Below, piece after piece: positions 54,572-64,000 of a DNA stretch of 64,000 bases. Each line of letters starts with the position of its first letter. Positions within the stretch are counted from its first letter, which is position 1. The notes beneath the pieces were generated by a model. It had not been told where the DNA came from. It worked only from the letters and a program-made list of their open reading frames with translations, and did no database searches. Source of the DNA: Harmothoe impar (Eukaryota; Annelida; Polychaeta; Phyllodocida; Polynoidae); the NCBI GenBank assembly GCA_947462335.1, contig OX381710.1:26877772-26941771 (forward strand), in the 5' to 3' direction. The position numbers and the translations under genes are program-made.

Positions 54572-55848
54572 GGGGCCGTCCATAAAGTATGTCACACCCA
54601 AGGGGGGGGGGTCTTTTTTTTTGTGTGACGAAGTGTGACATGAGGGTGGGGGGGGGGGGGGGGGGGTCTATGGACTTGTGTGACGTCACACTTTCAGAAT
54701 TTTGTAAAAAATATAATAAATGCTGTAAAAATTAGGGACATCTCCAAGTTGAATACAGCATTTATTTTTGCAAACTTGGCTGCACATTTGATAGTCACTT
54801 ATACCCCAATTCAACAGGGGCGATCTGCGGACGCCTTCTCAAGGAAGGGCCATGGATCAAGAGCAAGGAAAGAAAGACTTTCCGCACACTGGAAAGGTTT
54901 TGACCAGACAAAAACGTTGCTCAAATCCAAGGAGCTCTTATATTGACAGGGACAGGTTCTTACCGGACCATTGGCTTTGGGGGGACTCAGGGGGGACATC
55001 CCAGCCTCGTATGCTCCAGCCTCAGGGCAACGGGCATGCCCACACTGGGCCTGGTCGCAGATGGAACGTTGGGCTTAGTTCCCGAAAATGGGTGCACTCA
55101 CCAAGCGCAATTTGGTGATGTTCTATGGGATAGCTGAATAACGAGTTCTCGCCTCCTATTCAAGAGAGTGCCAGCTCGGACAATTTGTAGCACTGACCCC
55201 AGACTGAGTAATTCCTCATTTGGGCACACTGAGACTGGGGGCATCCCCCCTTTTTGCTCTAGATTTTAATGTAAATGGGTCCAATGCCATCAGTACATTG
55301 CCTATATTACGCTGAGTACATTGTCTATATCACGCCCCCTTCTTCTCAAATTCCTGAATCCAGCCCTGCCACAGGTCTTCCAACACAAGAGGAGTCACAG
55401 GATAGCAGTGGCAGACCTGTTATTCCTGTGAATACTGTCAAGAATCCATAGATCAAGGATACCTCAGCCACAAAGATCTAGGGTGCCATGGCTATCAGTG
55501 TGAACACGATACTGCCAATTTGAACAGTTGTTATTAAAGGGGTCTTGTCAATAAATCCATTAACATTGGCTCTAAAGATTTGACTGATGTCATGCCGTAA
55601 CACATTTTAATAATGTCTAATTGTAATAAACCTTATAAAAAAATACTGGATTAAGATTATGCATGTATGCTCTTTTATGAGACTAGAGTGATCAATAGCT
55701 AACTATTATGCAGACGGGGGGGGGGGGTGTCAGCAGATTTGTGACATACTTTTCTGGGGGGTGTCGGAAGAAGTGTGACAAAGTGTGACATGGGGGTGGG
55801 GGGTGTTCAAAATGGCCCAAAAAACTGACATACTTTATGGAGGGCCCC
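54572..55848. mobile_element. 1.28-kb element, GGGGCCGTCCATAAAGTATG ends
   Basis: Ends GGGGCCGTCCATAAAGTATG and inverted GGGGCCCTCCATAAAGTATG, with G-rich GTGACA subterminal blocks. TAA is duplicated at 54569-54571 and 55849-55851. Same family as 39518-41857. The interior is non-coding. The TAA 3-bp duplication supports a PIF/Harbinger-type relation. Confidence 0.8.
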
Positions 55849-56119
55849 TAAGTAGTATAGGACATGGTGGTTTGTACCAGGCCTGTCGCATCAGTCCCCA
55901 CTAAGTAGTATAGGACATGCCCAGTAAACACAACTACGTTCTCTAAATGTCATTTCTCTACGTACTTTAGTTTTTTTTACGTAAAAGAACTAACCTCTCC
56001 CTCTCCCTCCCCTCTCTCTCTCTCTCTCTCACTCCCTCTTTTCCTCTCTATCTCTATCTATCTCACTGATGCCATATGAACCAGTAAACTTATTCCCATG
56101 GGAACCCACAACCATTCCG

Positions 56120-56250
56120 CCAGCACAGTCAGCAGAGCTCTGGACTGAAGACCTGAAGGTTGGGTGTTCAACCCCCTGTGGAGGTAGACTGTTCTTGTCT
56201 TGTAATCTATAGCATACAGATAATGGTGTCTTTTCATGGTCATGTTGCAT
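56120..56250 (+). repeat. tRNA-derived SINE-like piece
   Basis: AGCAGAGCTCTGGACTGAAG then GGTTGGGTGTTCAACCCC resembles the anticodon arm and B box/T-arm of a tRNA. The A-box region is damaged. Not a working tRNA gene. The following TTGTCTTGTAATCTA word is repeated at about 56316. Confidence 0.5.
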
Positions 56251-56660
56251 GATTAATCATGTCAAATACATACAAATGTGCAGCGCGTTTTCAACAGCAT
56301 ATATTTTTTCTCTCCTTGTCTTGTAATCTAAAACATAAACATTTTCCCCGACCCCCCACCAATTAGCCGAAAGTAATCTCGACCCAGTAGTTTTTGATCC
56401 CCCCCCCTCCAAGCTCAGAAGTTCCCCTCACCCCCCCCCCCCCAATGAGTGTCTGTTTTTATTGCCAACTATAGGGAGGTGTGGATATATGTAGCTCAGC
56501 CCTTATTGCACTACCAGCATAGCACCGATAGTACATTAATATAATATTTATCTTAAAATAAATCTTCCAAAGAAGCAGTGTGTCTGTGTCTAATGAGATA
56601 AAGAGCATAGGGCCTACCTTATATGCATATAAGGTTCCTATCCACTATCATCCAGCAACT

Positions 56661-56730
56661 GTCCCCATGGCTCAGTGAGTAGAGCAGCTGTCAACTAATC
56701 TATAGGAAGCAAGTTCAAGTCCTGATAACA
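56661..56730 (+). repeat. tRNA-derived SINE head
   Basis: CCATGGCTCAGTGAGTAGAG (A-box-like TGGCTCAGTGAG) followed 30 bp later by AGTTCAAGTCCT (B-box-like). The acceptor stems do not pair, so it is a SINE head rather than a tRNA gene. Confidence 0.6.
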
Positions 56731-57170
56731 TACATGAAGAGAGATATGTAATACAAGAGTGTTTGAGTTTTGTTTTTTATACTGGGTAGTTTTGTATATT
56801 TTTGTACACATTCAGAAGAATGGGACCCTGTGATTTTTTAATGTTATGTTGTTTTAGGTAATTTACCTAAACAAACCGTCAGGAACATTCCTATAATGTT
56901 CAGGTAACGTATTTATACGCTCATTTACGTCTAATAACTTAGAACAACCTTTACATTTGAACATTATTTTACATAATGAAAGTATGTCATTCCAACCTAG
57001 ATAATCACCTTCTATGAACGTTTAATAACGTAAGTGTGTTTACTGGGTGGTGGTTTGTACCAGGCCTATCACATCAGTCCCCACTTAGTAGTATAGGACA
57101 TGGTGGTTTGTATCAGGCATGTCACCATTGTCCCCCACTAAGTAATAATATAGGATATGGTCTGTCCTAC

Positions 57171-58697
57171 CAAAACCCAGAATGGTGTGCTATAGTAAGT
57201 AACATAAATCTGTTCACAAACTTAAAATACTAAAAGACTGCATGGGAGGAATTATAGGAGACACCCTGTGGTTTATTTGGTACGAATCAGGCATAGAGCG
57301 ACCTTTCTTAAGTCTAAGTTCCATCAGGAAATTACATAATTTCATTGTTCCATATAGAGCAACATCACAGCCGCCTTGGGGTAGGTCGAAACCTGAACAC
57401 TAAAAGCACCATGTCAGTAGGCCATAGCACAGGCTACATGATTCTAGGCTAGCTTCCATCAAGAAGAATTAATCCTTCGGTCACCTCAGCGGATCAGTGA
57501 AAATAATAGAGTAATAACGATCGAGGCAGGTTCTATATACATACTTCACATCGATATTAACTTCAGAACAATTGGCATCAATAAATGCTGCCAATGGCAA
57601 CAGAGTGGCTCTTGGTAAAGCCCCACGTTCGCCAAATATAGATCTATAGCCCACCCGTTGCAGCCCAATATAGTAACTTTGATCTTGGCCCAATCAAAAA
57701 TAATGGCATGTATTCTAAAACGTTGTCAAAACATTTATTGTGTGTTCTTGCGGTCCCTACAGACTATTTTCATCCACACTAAATAATGGGTTAAATATAG
57801 GTCTACTTATCTTAACTCTATGTTTAACAGGTATTATAGGATCCTATATACAGTGTCTAAACGACCCATTGACACCCAGGATATTATGCTCCGAAAGGGA
57901 GGAAGTCTGTATGACGTCGTGCTTATTAATTAAACAACATAATCTAAATCGGTATTTTCCCACAATACACAACACCCCATCACTCAGCCGCCATAGTCTC
58001 TATGTGCACGACTGAAACATGTTGATATATGATACATATGTTCGCAAATTGAATCTTTGCGACTTTCATTGACCGATGTAAATAGCTAATAATTCATGAA
58101 GAATATGACCACTCCCTAGAAGGCATAAACCCCAATTCCTGTCATTATCTCTTTAACCTGCATTTAAATCATCGAGTAACACTTTCGTCCTTTTTTCATG
58201 GTTCATCTCAGATCTGTCAGATATTGCTTAGAAGGACATGAAAACTAACAAATCGTGCTTCTATATTTCAATGTATCGTTTGCTGTGAGGGTGTTGCGCT
58301 TAACACTCATTGGTATTGGAAAAAGAATGCAACATTGTCCCCAGCCAGGCGCCGTGGGTATGTTTCCACCTGTTGTGCGTGTAAAACCTATTCCCAGGAA
58401 GCTCAAATCGATCTCTTTTGTAAGAGACCATGCAAGAAGGGCCCATCTGGGAGGACGTCATTGTTGTGACGATCACGAGAATAATACCGACACAGTCTTG
58501 GCATACATAAATGAAGAAAGGCTACACGTGGCTTTCCTTTGTGGTGGAGAATCAACGAGTAAAATATCCTTTACCGTTCTCCATCCTTTATAATTATGAA
58601 GAAGGACCGTCTGTATTGGCATTCACGGTGCACATGTATTAATTGTATGTCGACGGCATCAATCATTTTCTAGAACGTGGGTACACATTGCCACTAC
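57171..58697. other. unique sequence, no gene
   Basis: No transposon-like structure and no clear coding. A 112-codon frame at 58255-58593 is unrecognised and lacks splice support. The unique sequence at 57240-57720 and 58040-58240 could be regulatory. Confidence 0.4.
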
Positions 58698-60491
58698 CCC
58701 AGCCAACACACCCAAATGGGCCCCATATGGGCGTGTCTCTGGGCACCATGGGCTAGCCCATATCTGGGTAATAACTGGTAATTGTCTGGGCTTCCAGATG
58801 GGGCCCATCTGGGCTCAGCCCAGATTATCAACATGTCATGTTCTCACTGCAAATCCTTCAATTCATACTCTTTTCTGAAAATATTCAATTAATTTACATT
58901 TTAAATTGACATTATATGTGTTTTTGTAAAAATGGGTTTCATCTGGGTTGGAAATGGGCAAACTTGGCAAAGGTATCCCTGGGTTTCCAATGGGCTCAGC
59001 ATGGGCAGCCAGATAAGGCCCAGGTGGGCTGAGCCCATGTACTGAACTTAGTTGCTGATGGATTTCTTGCATTGCAGATATTTCAATTTATCCTCACTTG
59101 TCCCTTTTTTCTAGAAAATGCAAGTTCAAATAATTTTTCTCATGCTATGTTGTCTACCTGGGTTTCACCTGGGCTAGAGCTGGGCTAAGTGGGCTGATGT
59201 CTGCATGGGTTTTCCATGGGCTTGGTGTGGGCTTGGTGTGGGCCCCATCGGGGCCAACCCACCAACTTCACTTTCTGGGCTATTTCTACCAACTCAACTT
59301 TCATGATCATGTTTCAAAGACCTATCCCCAAAAGATTGGGTTTCACCTGGGCTAGGCCTGGGCTAAGTGGGCAAGTATTGTTCCTGAGCTTACCACTAGA
59401 TGTCATCATTGAGAGTACATGGGATTTGATATTCTATAGACATTTTCTTGTCTTTATTACAATGAGCCATAAATTCACAATTCCTTTAAAACCATTGAAA
59501 TGATACAGTTTTCACATTACGTTCATATTATATGTAATTGTCCACACAAGTTTGCATACGAATAGAGAAATGAGGAGCATTCTGATACTGACACCTTTCC
59601 CCAGGATATGATCATAGTACATAATCCCAGGGCTCCCTCAGGTATCACAATCAGACTCACAGGAACTCTGACTGTGTCACCCAATGTGATCAGAGTTGTA
59701 GTTAGTCAAAGGATGCATTTTGGTTCTCCTCCTTAAATAAAGGGAAGAGATGACACTAAGGCCACTCAAAAGAAAAAGTTGTTTCTCATCACCGCGCGCA
59801 TCATGAGAATCGTGATTTGGGGAGAACTTTTTTTTTTCTTTTTAGATTTTTTAAATGAAAAATCCATCAAATATTGACAAATATTGGCATATTTGGTATC
59901 AAATTAAAGCTTAGACTCTCAGTGATGCAGTTAGCTAGGAATAACCGGCATTATAACAACTTCTGCGGATCAATATACTCTTAACTACTAAAATGTGAAA
60001 ATTGTGCGTGAAAGGTCTCAATTTCCCTATATATTTTAGGCCCCAGTAAAAAAAAAAAAAAAATTAAAAAAAAACGCCCTCATCATATTTCTCACTGCCG
60101 GGTGATGAGAAACAACTCGTTTTTTTGAGTGGCCTAAATGCAGATAAATTAATTGACCCACTTGAATACTTGTTGGTAACTGCTCTTAATATGTATGGTC
60201 ATCATTTACATCACAACTAAGCTTATAGCCAAAGAAAATGTTGTGTCTGTCCCCCCACCCCCCAGCCCCCCCCCCCACCCCCAATTACGTGTTCTCCAAA
60301 TAAAGGAGCCCACCTGAGTCCCACTTAGATCTGACCAGGGCCAGCCCACTTCAAACCTGGGCAAGCCCTTCTGGGCCCCACCTGATAGCCCTGGTCAAAA
60401 CGAAGCGGGCCCCAGATGGACAGCCCATATGGGCCCCATAAGGCAGCCCATCTGTGACCCATCTAGGGCCCACTAGGGTGTGTTGGCTGGG
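58698..60491. mobile_element. 1.79-kb element, CCCAGCCAACACACCC ends
   Basis: Perfect 16-bp inverted ends CCCAGCCAACACACCC; AC on both sides (58696-58697, 60492-60493) is a possible 2-bp duplication. Both arms carry TGGGCCCCAT / GGGCTGAGCCC repeats in mirrored orientation, the same style as 35627-36820. The centre holds a nested MITE (59760-60134). No transposase. Confidence 0.85.
59760..60134. mobile_element. 375-bp MITE nested in the previous element
   Basis: Inverted ends GGCCACTCAAAA ... with GTTGTTTCTCATCACC further in, about 35 bp in total. TAA is duplicated at 59757-59759 and 60135-60137. The middle has poly-A and poly-T tracts. The 3-bp TAA target suggests a PIF/Harbinger-type MITE. 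Confidence 0.8.
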
Positions 60492-60493
60492 AC

Positions 60494-63054
60494 GTTATCT
60501 GTCATACTGTTGGTCTCAATGACTGTCTTAAATTTACAATAGATAATGGGATGTCATATATATCATATTTATATTTTTCTCCATTTGGCTCTATCTATTG
60601 GAATGTTCAGACCTTTAGCCTCAAACCACGGCAAGTACTTATCATAGCCAAGTATTGGCAATTCAATAATAGCCTACCTATGTATGTGGTAGTATTAACA
60701 GTGGCGTAGGAACAGGGGGGGGGGGGGGGTCCCCCCCACAATAGTGAGAGGGTCCCCTATAATAAGCCTACAAGACTAGTGTATAAGTTCTATCATACAA
60801 TTATAGGGCCCCACCAACCGAGACCCCCCCCCCCCCTCCTCCAATAGAGATGTGCTTCCTGCGCCTCTGAATAAATACGGCTACAATATCATGATAGCAG
60901 TTCCATGGTCCGAAACGAATCTCACAAAGCGATAAAATTTGAAGCCAATATGTCTATTTCCCACGAGTAGGTTGAGACAGTCCCTACAGCTAAGCAATCC
61001 GTCCATGGTCCCTGTTGTCTGCTGTTGGCAGTGTAAACCCATTAGCTGTTTGCCCTCATTAAATCTTTCAGAGCCGTACCAGGCAATTTGGGAGGCACAT
61101 GTCAATGTCATTGCACTGATGACGAATGGCTGAGACATCGGCTTAATGTTAATGATGGGGAGGGGGGAGGGTTGACGGTGGTGGAAAGGTCCAGATTTGG
61201 GAGTTGGCGCTGTAGTTCGTAAATCAATTTCTGGTTACTTTTGAGGCCTAAGTTCGAATAAAAAAAGTTTTAAAAAAAAGGAATCCGACCTACCCAGCCT
61301 AGATTATTTTCAGACCACGTGACCTGGACACACACACCATTATTTGGCCCTGCGATCTGCAGATGGTTATGCTAAAGCCGACTCATGAAAGGCGACCCAT
61401 TTGTGGAGGGTCCATGCATTGGACGTAAAATCGAAATCTATGGCTGCAGATAATGGGGAGGCTTTATATTTCTCTTAGAGCATATGGGATCAATGTGGAA
61501 TCTTGGAGTGGTCAATATTAGCATTGGATTACGTGTGTATAAAAGCTGGGTGTTATAATAATTATATTGTTGAAATATCCATTGATTATTTCACGGTTGG
61601 GGCGTGAGCATGAAGGGGATTATAATTATATGAAGGGGTGAGAGTATAAGTTGAGACGGTTGGGGGTGGGGGCTGGGGGCTGGAAGGAGTTCAGACTTGT
61701 CCCGACCATAGAATATGCAAGACGGGAAATTGTATTGGAAAAGAGGCCATATATAGAACAAATAGTCAGAGGCAAATGAGGCAATGTGCCAGTTAGATAA
61801 CGTTTATTAAGTGGCGTTTTGGGACTGAACGTACTGACAGGACTCCGACCTATATGCACTATATAAAGTAACCAAGACAGTTACTTCGCAGTATTACACA
61901 TTATAGATGTCTTTAAAGCAAAGAGTGTAGGGCCTATTGGGCTGCATAAATATACCTCAATAATGCATTTGGAACACTGTTTACCTCATGGTTCAATATG
62001 GAATAGGTCCTACAGTGTGTTGTGTGGACTGTTCACATAGCTACTGTGAGCACACAGCATCGACCGTCAGCATTTTGCGCAGCATACACTGTTAACACGC
62101 TCACTTGTAAACACAATGCTTTCTGTATTATGTTCTGATGTTTGACTCCTAGACTCACATGTCTCGGGTAACCAAAGCAATGTATGTCCAAATGAAGATT
62201 AAATTACACCACGCACATATAGACATTGGGGCCACAGCAGACAGTAGAAAGGTCTCTTGGTCTGATTTTAGTAGCTTTTGAACAAGCTCCATACACACAT
62301 TTAAGTTGTCCCGCCTGAGGGAGTAGGCCCTCTGATCTCGGTAGCGTGCTTCCCGGTGTTTGGGCTTAGAGTAAAGTGAAGTAGGCCCTAGTCCATGTGC
62401 ATTAATACAAGTCCTATTTCCATCTTCAAAGCCACTGTATTGCTTCTGCCTCTTAGGGCCTGAAAGAAGACCCTCAGGGCTACCAGACTCAAGAGTGGGG
62501 ACTCCCATAATATCATAACCATAATCTCATTCATGTGATTCTGACGTGTTCCCTTTATTCTGCATTGTTTTTAGTACAGAAATGGCACGAAGGGCCAGTG
62601 CCCGGGGCTTGCAACCAGGATAGTTTATCACGATAAATAAAATATCTCATTTGAGAACAACAGGAAGCCATTAGGGTACAAGCTTCCAATTGGTAATAGC
62701 AGGCCTGTCTTTTTTTTCAAATCCCATCATGTTGGAGTGCCATCAGCATTAGCGAATTAAATTGATAGCTGCGACCATCGTGTTTAAAATTCTCAGCATC
62801 CTCAGAATTCATCACCCTGGTCCACAAAATCCTGATTGGATGCATTCATGGAAATCATGGTGTAATATAAGGGAACAGACAGTCGAAATAGAACTCAACA
62901 TTTTGTAGGGTAGAATTCTGACGGCTGTCATTATCACAAAGATGGCTTCATTACACTCAGATCTTCATAGATTGGACACAAAATGTATTACACTGTGTTA
63001 AACAGTATATAAGAATGAAGCAATTGCCTTCTTTGGTAATTATATCATATTGAT
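60494..63054. other. unique sequence, no gene
   Basis: Poly-G at 60716-60730 and poly-C at 60824-60835. Otherwise unique, moderately AT-rich sequence with TTAAT-type words at 60900-61620 and 62700-63030. A 117-codon minus-strand frame (62155-62508) has no recognised family or splice context. Confidence 0.4.
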
Positions 63055-63175
63055 CAGACCCATGTCCCATCCCCCACCAAAAAGTATAGGACATGGCGGG
63101 TTGTACATGGTCAAAGCAACACAGACCAAGTAGTATAGATCATGATGGTTTGTACCAGGCATCAACACGCACTTA

Positions 63176-63316
63176 GGGCCATAACCCACTAGCCGATTTG
63201 GAGGCATTATCGGCCGATACATCCACAAAATTATACTACAAAGTACTGCATTGGGTCTGTTTGTTGAGGGTGTATTGGCCGATAATGCCTCCAAATCGGC
63301 TAGTGGGTTATGGCCC
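63176..63316. mobile_element. 141-bp hairpin MITE
   Basis: GGGCCATAACCCACTAGCCG and about 28 further bases pair almost perfectly with the right end; TA on both sides (63174-63175, 63317-63318). Inserted in the minisatellite. Confidence 0.85.
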
Positions 63317-63867
63317 TAAAAGTAGTACATGAAATAAGGGTTTGTTACATCAGTCCCCGACTAAGTAGTATAGGACTTGGTGTTTGACACCAGACCTTTT
63401 AATCTGCCCACAACCAAGTAGTATAGGATATGGTGGTTTGTTTCAGGCCTGTCACATCGGTCCCCCATTAAATAGTATAGGACATGGTGGTTTGCACCTG
63501 GTTTGTACCAGACCAGTCACATCGACACTCTCTAAGTAGTAGAGGGCATGGGGATTTTTACCAGGCCTTTTACACCAGTCCTCCACTAAGTAGTATAGGA
63601 CATGGCGGTTTGAACCAGGCCTATTGAATCAACAAACCATGTATTTGAAGCGTTATTGTAACGTGAGTTAACGTCTCAGAAGAGTGAACTTAGCATTGTT
63701 CAAATTGAATTAACTGTTTTTTCGTGGACCATGTAGGAAATCTGTCACTGTGTAGAAATATAGAAATTTATAGTTTGGCATGCAAATATTTCCCTCCAAA
63801 CCATGTAAAAATGTTTGAATACGTTCGGCAGAATTTCTTTGTTGGTTTGTCTCATCAACACCCACTA

Positions 63868-63964
63868 ACCAGTGAGCACAGAACATTGAATCAACACTGG
63901 TAATTGGTTGTTAATATTGATCCAACGTTGATTCAATATTGAACTGAATTATGTGCTGACTGGG
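63868..63964. mobile_element. 97-bp MITE, CCAGTNAGCACA ends
   Basis: Ends ACCAGTGAGCACA and TGTGCTGACTGGG; TA on both sides (63866-63867, 63965-63966). Removing it restores CCACTAAGTAG of the minisatellite. The interior is rich in inverted CAACGTTG / TTGATTCAA words. Confidence 0.8.
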
Positions 63965-64000
63965 TAAGTAGTACATGTATAGGGCATGAGAGTTAGGGTC

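Larger units (their letters stand above)
55920..57047. mobile_element. 1.13-kb element, CCCAGTAAACACA ends, 2-bp duplication
   Basis: Inverted ends CCCAGTAAACACA with further matches (TACGTT) inward. TG is duplicated at 55918-55919 and 57048-57049; excision restores the minisatellite word GGACATGGTGGTTTG. The interior holds two tRNA-derived pieces and a TC-rich tract, with no coding. Confidence 0.85.
55849..57170. repeat. 55-bp minisatellite, first locus (interrupted)
   Basis: Units of AGTAGTATAGGACATGGTGG followed by TTTGTACCAGGCCTGTCACA and TCAGTCCCCCACTA lie at 55849-55919 and 57048-57170. Between them sits a transposon. The same unit fills 63055-63640 and 63965-64000. Confidence 0.9.
63055..64000. 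repeat. 55-bp minisatellite, second locus (interrupted)
   Basis: Repeated AGTAGTATAGGACATGGTGG units with a period of about 55 bp (for example 63532 to 63587), diverged. Interrupted by a 141-bp hairpin MITE and, after 250 bp of unrelated sequence, a 97-bp MITE. It runs off the window end. Confidence 0.85.

Noticed and set aside
56661..56730. A functional tRNA gene
   Set aside because: A- and B-box-like words are present but the acceptor stem does not pair and it lies inside a transposon; it is a SINE remnant.
58255..58593. A 112-codon plus-strand frame
   Set aside because: No recognisable domain and no splice context; more likely unique non-coding sequence.
62155..62508. A 117-codon minus-strand frame
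   Set aside because: Not recognised, no splice signals or neighbours; probably chance, though a lineage-specific exon cannot be excluded.

Overview
This window is eukaryotic: sparse short exons with GT-AG boundaries, long AT-rich introns, tRNA-derived SINE heads, a solo LTR, minisatellites and many nested DNA-transposon relics. Coding-exon similarity, intron sizes and repeat content suggest a marine bilaterian invertebrate. A lancelet or a lophotrochozoan are my best guesses, but neither is proven by the sequence.

Positions 1 to about 33.3 kb: the 3' two thirds of one plus-strand gene, the kinesin-II motor subunit KIF3A. Eleven coding exons (115-30167) run from switch I of the motor domain through neck, acidic hinge and stalk to the tail ending ...IDSLLQ-stop. 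The P-loop and N terminus lie upstream of the window. All exon junctions keep frame. The stop is followed by 86 more in-frame, Asp/Ser-rich codons and then a long 3' UTR. One intron is 18 kb long (5436-23536). It holds a separate CpG-rich ORF of up to 348 codons ending at a phase-0 splice donor, a 34-bp satellite whose repeats resemble CTCF sites, many copies of the 9-mer GAGC(A/T)GCTC, and short promoter-like patches.

33.3 to 42.3 kb: repeat-dense. A dispersed repeat (other copy at 969-1562) is split by a 2,753-bp element with 15-bp inverted termini. That element is itself interrupted by a 1,194-bp element inserted in its minisatellite. A second nest at 39.5-41.9 kb is an element with GGGGYCGTCC termini that contains a CAGT-ended element, which in turn contains a hAT-like MITE. 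A non-coding block (37.9-39.3 kb) is duplicated collinearly at 42.0-48.3 kb and keeps a very conserved core.

42.3 to 64 kb: gene-poor. It holds decayed minus-strand coding blocks I cannot name (42.8-45.2 kb), a solo LTR, three apparently identical 469-bp tandem copies, a CpG-rich candidate promoter/first exon at 49.8 kb, several intact-looking MITEs with target-site duplications, a 55-bp minisatellite repeatedly invaded by transposons, and islands of unique TAAT-rich sequence that could be regulatory. No second clear protein-coding gene is seen in this part.
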